In this document: positions 1 to 5,690 of the stretch, piece by piece
Layout of the letters: every line of letters begins with the position of its first letter
Numbering within the stretch: position 1 is the stretch's first letter
DNA from: Candidatus Bathyarchaeota archaeon
GTDB taxonomy: Archaea; Thermoproteota; Bathyarchaeia; Bathyarchaeales; DTEX01
Length of the DNA stretch: 6,847 nt
Assembly: GCA_003601695.1 (NCBI GenBank)
Contig: PIYH01000073.1
Span: 1-6,847 of the forward strand
Reading direction: 5' to 3'
The notes under the pieces: generated by a model
Databases searched by the model: none
What the model was told of the DNA's origin: nothing
The model's input: only the letters and a program-made list of their open reading frames with translations
Program-made: the position numbers and the translations under genes

Positions 1-249
1 AGCCCTGTATGACCATTCTAGAAGATCTCGAATGAATTTGGGATATTCCTCCCTCGGAACCTCAACGTATAATAAGGCATCTGGCTTCCGATGATATGAC
101 TTTAAGTTTCCCCTAAAATCTATTCCGAAGGGAGGATCGGCGAAGACTAGATCAACTGGGCTCTCTGGCTTAACGTTTCTGAAATCATCGAATATGATAA
201 TGTGGTCATCATTTATCCTCAATATGCGATGTGACTGACGCTTTTCCAT
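1..249 (-). CDS. DNA methyltransferase (N4-cytosine/N6-adenine type), N-terminal part, cut by window edge
   Basis: The first 83 codons of a leftward gene are visible; the remainder lies beyond position 1. The translation opens MEKRQSHRILRINDD and contains VDLVFADPPFGIDF at residues 32-45. DPPF (38-41) after a hydrophobic strand is catalytic motif IV of SAM-dependent amino-methyltransferases that modify adenine N6 or cytosine N4. The preceding stretch, INDDHIIIFDDF, matches the usual opening of this fold in the class where motif IV comes early. The SAM-binding FxGxG motif is not visible and should lie in the missing part. The ATG at 249-247 was chosen because an in-frame TAG lies at 253-255 and GGATGAT precedes it. 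It starts 39 bases after the transaldolase stop on the same strand, so it is probably last or near last in that operon. Whether it modifies DNA or RNA cannot be decided from this fragment. Confidence 0.8.
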   Translation of the reverse strand, partial: MEKRQSHRILRINDDHIIIFDDFRNVKPESPVDLVFADPPFGIDFRGNLKSYHRKPDALLYVEVPREEYPKFIRDLLEWSYRA

Positions 250-288
250 AACCTATCATCCTTAACGAATATGTGGCTGAAGTCTATT

Positions 289-1194
289 TTACTTCTCCAT
301 GAACAACTCGCGGTATTGAGGAACAACATCATCCATGAATCTTCTCATGCCCTCAGAGGTCTTGTAATGCTTTATCATATCCTTTAAGACGTTGAAAGGC
401 ACAGTAGCTATGTGAACCCCAAGCTCCGCCATCTCCCTAACCTGCCTCGAATTCCTAATGCTTGCGGCGATAACTTCAGTCTTGAAATTGTACGCGCGGA
501 ATATTCGGAGGATTCTCGTCACCAAGTCGACGCCGCTGTAAATTCCATTATCATGACTTCGATCAGCAGCCGAATGGACGAGACTACTCTTGTAGATCTC
601 CCTGATGGAGGTGGCTGAAGCCATCGCGTCGCTGAGAACTTTATTCCTAGCGCTCCTAAGGAGCTCGTGGTCAAGATAGTCTCCCTTCTGGAAATCCTTA
701 CCTATCTTCATGCCCATATTGGCGCGTATGTAATCGTCTATTCTCCCCGCGAAGGGACTTACATAGGTGGCTCCAGCCTTAGCTGCCAGCAAAGCCTGCT
801 CCGGGGTCATAACCAAAGTCGTATTCACAGATATTCCCTCACTGCTTAGGTGCCTTATGGCCTTAAGCCCATCGAAATCGAGATTCTCATCACCATTCAC
901 ACTCGGGTTGATTGGAATCTTAATTGCAACCTCACCAAAAGGGCTGAACTTCTCATGCAGCAGCATGCCCTGCTTGATCATCTCATCCGCCCTTCGCCCT
1001 ATAACCTCCAAGCTAACAGGACCCGGAGAGACTTTAACAATCTCTTTTATATAGTCCTCCATGCTGATCTTGCCTTTTCTTCTATCAACAGCCTTCTTTA
1101 TTAGTGATGGATTGGTTGTTACGCCGTCAACTATCCCCCAAGAAACCGCCTGTTTTATCTCCTCTAACTCCGCAGTATCTATAAAGATCTTCAT
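289..1194 (-). CDS. tal: Transaldolase, TalC/fructose-6-phosphate-aldolase-like, with a long internal insertion
   Basis: This 301-residue class I aldolase should transfer dihydroxyacetone units between sugar phosphates in the cytosol, linking fructose 6-phosphate and erythrose 4-phosphate in the non-oxidative pentose phosphate pathway. The N-terminus MKIFIDTAELEEI, the TTNPSLIKK block (26-34), VAIKIPIN (89-96) with K92 as the expected Schiff-base lysine, GISVNTTLV (120-128), YVSPFAGRIDD (144-154) and VIAASIRN (241-248) follow the TalC order. The small TalC enzymes are about 215-220 residues. The extra length comes mainly from about 60 residues (155-216) between the RIDD strand and the segment beginning GIYSGVDL, plus shorter insertions near 35-45 and 97-105. 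The ATG at 1194 has AGGAGAAAG upstream and follows the radical SAM stop by 36 bases. An AT-rich stretch near 1238-1250 could be an internal promoter. Transaldolase versus fructose-6-phosphate aldolase activity cannot be settled by eye. Confidence 0.9.
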   Translation of the reverse strand: MKIFIDTAELEEIKQAVSWGIVDGVTTNPSLIKKAVDRRKGKISMEDYIKEIVKVSPGPVSLEVIGRRADEMIKQGMLLHEKFSPFGEVAIKIPINPSVNGDENLDFDGLKAIRHLSSEGISVNTTLVMTPEQALLAAKAGATYVSPFAGRIDDYIRANMGMKIGKDFQKGDYLDHELLRSARNKVLSDAMASATSIREIYKSSLVHSAADRSHDNGIYSGVDLVTRILRIFRAYNFKTEVIAASIRNSRQVREMAELGVHIATVPFNVLKDMIKHYKTSEGMRRFMDDVVPQYRELFMEK

Positions 1195-1230
1195 CTGAAA
1201 CTTTCTCCTGCAACACTTTTTGTTCCTACG

Positions 1231-2220
1231 TCAGCTCATAAAAAATTTTTCAATCCTAGCTATCTCATCGGAAGTTGGTTTGCGGGGAAAATTGTATAAT
1301 GGTCCACCCGGCCTCTCGTTATAGTAGGGCCTATTGCATCCGGGGCATCCCGAGGTCATGAATGCCCTTCCTCTCCTTATCGCGGATTTAAGTTGTTCAT
1401 TAGATACGCCGAAGTCTATGAGGCAGCCGCTCCTGAATGTCATATTCTCATATCTGCTTACTCCCTTAGTTATCAAGTAATGGGCGAGTTGAAGTCTCCT
1501 GTAGGAGGCTAGCGGCGGAGGAGGATTATTCGAGAGAAGGGTTCCGGGAATCGGCGTAAATGCGAATAGAGCCGGATAAGCTCCCATATCAACACATGTT
1601 TGAAGGATCTTGACGAACTCTTCTTCCGTCTCCCCCAACCCTACAATGAGATGGGTAGTCACGTTTCCCCTTCCGAAGACTCTAATAGCCTCTCTGAGAG
1701 CCTTGAAATGTCCGTTCCACGTGTAAGGGCCGCCTACGCCGGAGCCTTTAACTCTGTTAAATATCTCCTCCGTGGCGGCGTCTAGGGATACGCTGACCCG
1801 CTGAACTCCCGCATAAAAGAGTCTTTCAAGATCACTTCTGCTAAGCGGCTGACATGAAATGGATATCGGAACATCAGAATGTTCCTTTACAAGCTCTGCT
1901 AAAGCCGTTAAATCATCCACTACAGATGGATAATTCAAGGCTTGAATGCATACCCTCAATATTTTTTTCAAGCGAAAAGTCTTGTCTACCCGACGGATAA
2001 CTTCCCTCGTTAAGAATGCAGGCCACGTAATTCTGGAAAGCATATCTGCTCTCCCACTGGATCTTTTAGATTGAGGACAGAAGGCACAGGACGCTTGACA
2101 CTTTCCCTTCCTGTAAGTGAGTAAGTAGGCAGTGGTCGGCTCAGCGTCGATTTTACCATGTGTTAAGCCCAGAACGATAGCTGTTCCTATAGAGGCTCTA
2201 ATCTTCTCCGGAGGCTCCAT
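1231..2220 (-). CDS. lipS1: Radical SAM enzyme related to biotin synthase, probable lipoyl synthase component LipS1
   Basis: The protein has 329 residues from ATG 2220, and the ATG at 2232 would add four. KCQASCAFCPQ supplies the CX3CX2C motif (C41, C45, C48) that binds the radical-generating 4Fe-4S cluster and SAM. The middle has the barrel pattern of BioB/LipA-like enzymes: VSVSLDAATEEIFNRV, then HLIVGLGETEEEF. The C-terminus has RSGC (C266) and SGCPGCNRPYYNERPGG (C292, C295), which could hold an auxiliary iron-sulfur cluster, as expected for a sulfur-inserting enzyme. From memory this architecture matches the archaeal biotin-synthase-related proteins shown in Thermococcus to be LipS1, which with LipS2 converts octanoyl-lysine to lipoyl-lysine. 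The LipS2-like gene 2 kb away supports this. I am sure of radical SAM and fairly sure (about 0.6) of LipS1. No clear ribosome binding site precedes either ATG, so the transcript may be leaderless. Confidence 0.85.
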   Translation of the reverse strand: MEPPEKIRASIGTAIVLGLTHGKIDAEPTTAYLLTYRKGKCQASCAFCPQSKRSSGRADMLSRITWPAFLTREVIRRVDKTFRLKKILRVCIQALNYPSVVDDLTALAELVKEHSDVPISISCQPLSRSDLERLFYAGVQRVSVSLDAATEEIFNRVKGSGVGGPYTWNGHFKALREAIRVFGRGNVTTHLIVGLGETEEEFVKILQTCVDMGAYPALFAFTPIPGTLLSNNPPPPLASYRRLQLAHYLITKGVSRYENMTFRSGCLIDFGVSNEQLKSAIRRGRAFMTSGCPGCNRPYYNERPGGPLYNFPRKPTSDEIARIEKFFMS

Positions 2221-2300
2221 CCCGTTTCTCATGACACTTAATGAAAGAAAAATCTTTTGTAGATGGACGAAGAGATCACATGAAGGAAAACTGACGATTA
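2221..2300. promoter_or_regulatory. Divergent control region between radical SAM and deacetylase genes
   Basis: The leftward radical SAM frame starts at 2220 or 2232, and the rightward deacetylase homology begins near 2318. About 100 AT-rich bases must therefore hold both promoters. Candidate AT-rich elements are near 2237-2258, but neither is a clean archaeal TATA box. The palindrome TCATGA at 2229-2234 provides an ATG on each strand (2231 rightward, 2232 leftward). The assignment rests mainly on gene layout. Confidence 0.35.
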
Positions 2301-3187
2301 ATGGAGATGATCTAAAAACGTACATTGTTTATTCCGAGAAGTGTTTAGAGTATTTATCCCCTCATATTCCCGAAACTCCGGAGAGAGTTTACCAAGCATA
2401 CAAGCTATTGAAGAAGAGAGGATTCAAATTCGTTAAGCCAGAAGCATGCTCTGAGGAAGACTTAAAACTTGTACATAATGAGGAATTTGTCGCAAGAATC
2501 AAGTCTGGAGACTTCTTTGATGCAGATTCTCCAAGTCTTCCAGGAATATATGACTACGCTAGGCTCTCGGTTGGAGGAGCCGTAAAGAGTATGAAGATAG
2601 CTCTGACAGGTGAGAAGGCCTTCTCACTCATGAGGCCTCCAGGCCACCATGTGGGCGTTAATGGAGCCGCCCTCGGAGCTGCCTCAATGGGGTTCTGCTA
2701 CTTCAATAACATCGCCGTAGCCTGCATAAAGGCTCTTAAGCATGTTAATAAGATCGCCATCCTAGATATAGACTGCCATCACGGCAATGGAACACAGGAG
2801 ATCTTCCTCGGAGATCCCCACGTGCTATTCGTATCCCTTCATAGATATGGATTCTTCTATCCTGGAACAGGAGGATCATCCGAAGGAAACTGCATAAATT
2901 ATCCGTTCAGGCATCCAGTAGATGATGAGAGATACTTACAAGTTCTTGGCGAAGCATTAGATAGGATCCGCGAGTTTAACCCGAGCCTAATAGCAGTATC
3001 AGCTGGATTTGACGCTCACAGATACGATCCGGTTGGAGGATTGGGACTCAGCGAGGAGGCATACATGCAGATCGGAGGCATGATTGCGGATATGAGATGT
3101 AAAACGTTCGCCGTCCTCGAAGGCGGATATGGACGCTACTTTCCGGAATGCGTCCTAAACTTTCTCCGCGGGCTCGACTCATCATAA
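2231..3187 (+). CDS. Histone deacetylase / acetylpolyamine amidohydrolase family zinc hydrolase
   Basis: This is a class II-like deacetylase that should remove acyl groups from lysine or polyamine nitrogen using one zinc ion. All catalytic elements are present (numbering from ATG 2231, 318 residues): RPPGHHVG with the His pair H139/H140; DIDCHHGNG with zinc ligands D181 and H183; SAGFDAH with zinc ligand D261; and LEGGYG with transition-state Tyr Y300. The residue at the position of the HDAC10 polyamine gatekeeper glutamate is valine (V268, in DPVGG), so HDAC10-type specificity is not indicated. ATG 2231 is the only canonical start near the 5' end, but it gives about 29 residues unlike the family. 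The family-like sequence starts at TYIVYSEKC (2318) just after GGAGATGATC (2303-2312), so a near-cognate start there is plausible. Deoxyhypusine synthase follows after 79 bases. The substrate is not known: protein acetyl-lysine or an acetylpolyamine are both possible. Confidence 0.9.
   Translation: MTLNERKIFCRWTKRSHEGKLTINGDDLKTYIVYSEKCLEYLSPHIPETPERVYQAYKLLKKRGFKFVKPEACSEEDLKLVHNEEFVARIKSGDFFDADSPSLPGIYDYARLSVGGAVKSMKIALTGEKAFSLMRPPGHHVGVNGAALGAASMGFCYFNNIAVACIKALKHVNKIAILDIDCHHGNGTQEIFLGDPHVLFVSLHRYGFFYPGTGGSSEGNCINYPFRHPVDDERYLQVLGEALDRIREFNPSLIAVSAGFDAHRYDPVGGLGLSEEAYMQIGGMIADMRCKTFAVLEGGYGRYFPECVLNFLRGLDSS
2303..2312 (+). promoter_or_regulatory. Strong ribosome binding site without a canonical start after it
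   Basis: GGAGATGATC differs by one base from GGAGGTGATC, the perfect complement of the archaeal 16S 3' end. Five bases downstream in the deacetylase frame is ACG (2318), followed by family-like sequence. No ATG, GTG or TTG lies at a usable distance in that frame. Its own ATG (2307), like the ATG at 2301, reads into TAA at 2313. Confidence 0.5.
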
Positions 3188-3190
3188 ACG

Positions 3191-3212
3191 TACTTCTCAT
3201 CTTCCAGAAGTA
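3191..3212 (+). repeat. Inverted repeat after the deacetylase gene
   Basis: TACTTCT (3191-3197) pairs perfectly with AGAAGTA (3206-3212) around an 8-base loop, just after the deacetylase stop and before the deoxyhypusine synthase ribosome binding site. No T-tract follows, so it is not a clear terminator. An RNA hairpin for processing or stability is possible. Confidence 0.4.
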
Positions 3213-3266
3213 ACAATTAATACGGCTCAAAAAGGTATTATGAGGTGAATCTCTGGAGGATAAGTG

Positions 3267-4193
3267 ATGATAGAAGATGCTGATGCTATAAGGGACTATC
3301 GCCTTTATCCCGGGATAACAGTCGCTGAATTTTTGAGGCAGATGAAAGAGGCTTGGGGCTTCACAGCTGCTAAGATCGCTACAGGAGTTGAAATACTTAA
3401 GAAGATGATCTCGGATGAGAAATGTGTGAAATTCCTCTCATTTCCAGCCTGCATAGTTGCAACTGGCACACGCGGAGTTATCCGAGAGATGGTTAAAAGA
3501 CATCTCGTAGATGTCATAATAACTACATGCGGAACTCTCGATCATGACCTAGCTAGAAGTTGGAGAAGATACTACCATGGATTCTTTGAGATGGATGATA
3601 TTTCCCTTCACAGAAAAGGAATAAATAGACTTGGGAATGTTCTGGTGCCGAATGAGAGCTACGGGATGATAATCGAGGAGAAGATGCAGGAGCTATTGGA
3701 AGCCATCTGGAGGGATGGTGTCAGAGAGATTTCAAGCAGAGAGCTCTGCCAAGAAATCGGGAGAAGAATCTGCCGTGAAGACTCCATACTTTACTGGGCA
3801 TCTAAGAATAATATCCCCATTTATATTCCCGGATTAACTGATGGAGCCGTCGGCTACCAGCTATGGCTCTTCTCACAGGACCATAACCTCAGAGTTAACA
3901 TCTTAAAGGATGAACAGGAACTCAACGATATTATCTTCGAGTCTGAGAGAACGGGAGCTCTGATCGTAGGCGGCGGAATCTCAAAGCATCATCTAATCTG
4001 GTGGAATCAGTTCAAAGGAGGACTAGACTATGCCGTCTACATAACAACGGCCGTGGAATGGGACGGTAGCCTGTCAGGCGCCAGGCTTAAAGAGGCAATT
4101 TCTTGGGGGAAGATTAAGGAATCTGCAAGAAGAGTTACGATTGAGGGAGATGCAACAGTGATCCTCCCTTTAATGATCGCTTCGCTACTCTAG
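3267..4193 (+). CDS. dys: Deoxyhypusine synthase
   Basis: The enzyme transfers the aminobutyl group of spermidine, with NAD, to a lysine of translation factor aIF5A, the first step of hypusine formation in the cytosol. The protein has 308 residues from ATG 3267. Family blocks occur in order: VDVIITTCGTLDHD (about 82-94), GINRLGNVLVPNESYG, GGGISKHHLIWWNQF, and EWDGSLSGARLKEAISWGK. The last ends in K282, the equivalent of catalytic Lys329 of the human enzyme, so activity is expected. GGAGGAT (3255-3261) lies five bases before ATG 3267; a GTG at 3264 is the alternative start. It is shorter than the human enzyme (369) but of usual archaeal size. It sits between the deacetylase and the LipS2-like gene in one rightward run. 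The aIF5A substrate gene is not in the window. Confidence 0.95.
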   Translation: MIEDADAIRDYRLYPGITVAEFLRQMKEAWGFTAAKIATGVEILKKMISDEKCVKFLSFPACIVATGTRGVIREMVKRHLVDVIITTCGTLDHDLARSWRRYYHGFFEMDDISLHRKGINRLGNVLVPNESYGMIIEEKMQELLEAIWRDGVREISSRELCQEIGRRICREDSILYWASKNNIPIYIPGLTDGAVGYQLWLFSQDHNLRVNILKDEQELNDIIFESERTGALIVGGGISKHHLIWWNQFKGGLDYAVYITTAVEWDGSLSGARLKEAISWGKIKESARRVTIEGDATVILPLMIASLL

Positions 4194-4214
4194 CGTTTTA
4201 AGGATAGAAACGCT
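4192..4214 (+). repeat. Inverted repeat overlapping the deoxyhypusine synthase stop
   Basis: AGCGTTT (4192-4198) pairs with AAACGCT (4208-4214) around nine bases, starting inside the TAG stop codon at 4191-4193 and ending six bases before the next ribosome binding site. Its stem length and place resemble the hairpin at 3191-3212. No T-tract follows, so it is more likely an RNA processing or coupling element than a terminator. Confidence 0.4.
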
Positions 4215-4219
4215 TACAA

Positions 4220-4226
4220 GGTGATC
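4220..4226 (+). promoter_or_regulatory. Ribosome binding site that decides the LipS2-like start
   Basis: GGTGATC is a perfect seven-base complement to the archaeal 16S 3' end. It lies four bases before ATT 4231, in frame with the radical SAM protein, and eight bases before ATG 4235, which is out of frame and stops after two codons. Its TGA (4222-4224) also closes the protein's frame upstream, so the start must lie at or after 4225. Confidence 0.65.
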
Positions 4227-4230
4227 AATA

Positions 4231-5193
4231 ATTAATGATTTAGAAAGTATTCTTGAGAGATCTCGTGAATTAAGCTGGGAAAGATTTGGACGGAGAATCT
4301 ACTTTTATGCTCCGAGCTTCCTATATTATCGAAATGAGTATTTTGAGCCTCCGAGATATTCCTTTCCTTCAATCTCCGTAACTGGGAGAAAATGCTTTCT
4401 AAAATGTAAGCACTGCGGCGGGGTAATTCTCAGATCGATGATCCCAGCTGAAACGCCCAGAAGACTCGTTAAAACTCTGCGTAGAATAAAGAATAAAGGC
4501 GCCGTGGGATGCCTAATAAGCGGCGGATGCCTACGGGACGGATCTGTGCCGCTTAGCAGATTCATAAGCGCGATCGCTGAGGCTAGAAGAATAGGCTTAA
4601 AGACGGTTGTGCATACAGGTCTTGTAAGTTTCGAAATCGCGAAGAAGCTAAAAAAGGCTGGAGTAAGCTCAGTATCAATTGACATCATAGGGTCCGATGA
4701 GACGATAAGAGAGATCTACAATCTAAAGGCTACCATCCGAGACTATGAAGACTCCCTTAGAGCTCTTAAAGAAGCCAGAATTAACTTCACCCCCCACATC
4801 CTAGTCGGGCTTCATTACGGTGAATTAAAAGGAGAACTAAACGCTCTAAAAATTATCTCAAAATATAATCCATCAGCCCTAATAATCATAGTCTTCTTTC
4901 CAATCAGAGGAACAGTCATGGAGAAGATCAATCCTCCCCATCCGAGGAAAGTAGCAGAGATAATCGCGCAAGCAAGGTTCATGATGCCTGACATTCCAAT
5001 AGTCTTAGGATGCGCTAGGCCTAAGAGGAAGCATAGAGCTGAAATGGATGTTCTAGCCATTAAGGCAGGCGTGAATGGAATAGCTTTTCCTGAGAAACAG
5101 GCAATAAAAACGGCTTTAGAGTTCGGATTGCAAATATCATTCTCGCCTATATGCTGTTCTCAGATATACGAGGATATCGCCCGCAAATCTTGA
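4231..5193 (+). CDS. lipS2: Radical SAM enzyme, probable lipoyl synthase component LipS2, with a non-canonical start
   Basis: Reading from ATT 4231 gives 320 residues. The N-terminus contains RELSWERFGRRIYFYAPSF, typical in my recollection of this archaeal biotin-synthase-like group. GRKCFLKCKHCGG carries the CX3CX2C motif (C55, C59, C62) for the SAM-binding 4Fe-4S cluster. LISGGCLRDGS (about 95-105) supplies the glycine-rich SAM contact. Later features are HILVGLHYGE, VLGCARP (C261) and a C-terminal SPICCSQI (C308, C309). This matches the partner of LipS1, so joint sulfur insertion into octanoyl-lysine is the likely role. Radical SAM is certain and LipS2 about 0.6. The first in-frame ATG (4438, residue 70) lies beyond the cysteine motif and cannot be the start; no ATG, GTG or TTG occurs in frame from the upstream TGA (4222) to 4438. 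ATT 4231 is chosen for its spacing to GGTGATC; ATA 4228 or a -1 shift from ATG 4235 are alternatives. Confidence 0.88.
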   Translation: MNDLESILERSRELSWERFGRRIYFYAPSFLYYRNEYFEPPRYSFPSISVTGRKCFLKCKHCGGVILRSMIPAETPRRLVKTLRRIKNKGAVGCLISGGCLRDGSVPLSRFISAIAEARRIGLKTVVHTGLVSFEIAKKLKKAGVSSVSIDIIGSDETIREIYNLKATIRDYEDSLRALKEARINFTPHILVGLHYGELKGELNALKIISKYNPSALIIIVFFPIRGTVMEKINPPHPRKVAEIIAQARFMMPDIPIVLGCARPKRKHRAEMDVLAIKAGVNGIAFPEKQAIKTALEFGLQISFSPICCSQIYEDIARKS

Positions 5194-5200
5194 GGAGGAT
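5194..5200 (+). promoter_or_regulatory. Ribosome binding site before a broken frame
   Basis: GGAGGAT directly follows the LipS2-like stop codon and lies seven bases before ATG 5208. That spacing is normal, which suggests a translationally coupled downstream gene once existed here. The ATG now opens a frame of only five codons. Confidence 0.5.
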
Positions 5201-5207
5201 TTTTCTC

Positions 5208-5417
5208 ATGAAAGATCCGACTTGATTCTCAAGTATATTGAAGACCCCGCTTATTTTCCGAGATTCCCTTCAGGAAAAAACCAGCCATTACTAATTCCCA
5301 CTCAGGAGACCTCCGATCTTTCTTCACGTTCCATTTTATAATGACCTAGACAAAGACGAGGAAGAAAGTCATCTTGAAATTAACCATGTGATCCACAATG
5401 TGCTTAAAATGCGATGA
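5208..5417 (+). pseudogene. Remnant of a gene downstream of the LipS2-like gene
   Basis: ATG 5208, with a good ribosome binding site, reads MKDPT and stops at TGA 5223. A -1 shift enters a protein-like frame reading LILKYIEDPAYFPRFPSG and continuing to TAA at 5336-5338. Another frame then gives HVPFYNDLDKDEEESH and ends at TGA 5415-5417. A start signal followed by two frame changes suggests a decayed gene of the same operon. The IEDPAYF...PLLIPT pattern distantly recalls the N-terminus of FAD-linked oxidases, but this is weak. It may instead be non-coding sequence that happens to look coding. Apart from this, 5194-5403 shows nothing recognisable. Confidence 0.35.
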
Positions 5418-5628
5418 TATCTTTAGACCCTAAAAATAATACTGGAGTTTTCACTGTTCTATTATCCTTTTCCTTTTTCAATCTCTCCTCTAGAGTCTTA
5501 GAGATTACTTCCACCAATTCCTTCCCTATTTTCCCTGAGAAGCATCCTTTATGGCTCATGACCTCGCTAATCTTCACTTTGTAAGCGTCACTCATACATC
5601 CGCGATCATAAAGGCGAAGCATTAACAT
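5404..5628 (-). CDS. Small protein of unknown function
   Basis: A 74-residue leftward frame; I do not recognise the family. GGAGATGG sits immediately before ATG 5628, with a second ATG two codons on, which supports real translation from 5628 or 5622. The protein is charged and has a probable amphipathic helix at about 34-56 (GKELVEVISKTLEERLKKEK). Cysteines occur at 11 and 29, and the end is hydrophobic (TPVLFLGSKDIIAF). No signal peptide or membrane segment is seen. It follows the RAM-domain gene on the same strand after 62 bases that include a T-rich tract, so it could be co-transcribed or separate. It faces the remnant read from the other side. A spurious frame remains possible. Confidence 0.45.
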   Translation of the reverse strand: MLMLRLYDRGCMSDAYKVKISEVMSHKGCFSGKIGKELVEVISKTLEERLKKEKDNRTVKTPVLFLGSKDIIAF

Positions 5629-5640
5629 TCCATCTCCAAA

Positions 5641-5656
5641 CTAAGAAAAAAGAGAA
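5641..5656 (-). terminator. T-rich tract, possible archaeal terminator after the RAM-domain gene
   Basis: Read leftward this is a pyrimidine-rich run with six consecutive T (5646-5651), about 35-50 bases after the RAM gene stop. Archaeal termination commonly uses such oligo-T runs. It lies just before the ribosome binding site of the small protein gene. Confidence 0.3.
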
Positions 5657-5690
5657 CACGTTAGATGCGGATATATGCTTCATCAGCCTT

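Noticed and set aside
412..1104. Open frames on the + strand opposite the transaldolase
   Set aside because: They lack start signals and protein-like composition. They are antisense shadows of a clearly conserved enzyme.
2132..2230. Deacetylase start at 2132
   Set aside because: The extension is the antisense of the radical SAM coding region and does not resemble any deacetylase N-terminus.
2221..2325. Longer N-terminus of the leftward radical SAM protein starting at 2325
   Set aside because: The extra residues look unlike the family and run through the 5' end of the divergent deacetylase gene. Family-like sequence begins at MEPPEKIRASIG.
2438..2449. PEAC in the deacetylase, recalling the P(E/A)CE motif of polyamine deacetylase HDAC10
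   Set aside because: In HDAC10 the motif lies before the conserved PER segment. Here PEAC follows it by about 20 residues in a different loop, and the gatekeeper glutamate is replaced by valine.
4438..5193. LipS2-like gene starting at ATG 4438
   Set aside because: This start lies after the CX3CX2C cysteines and would remove the catalytic cluster and the family N-terminus.
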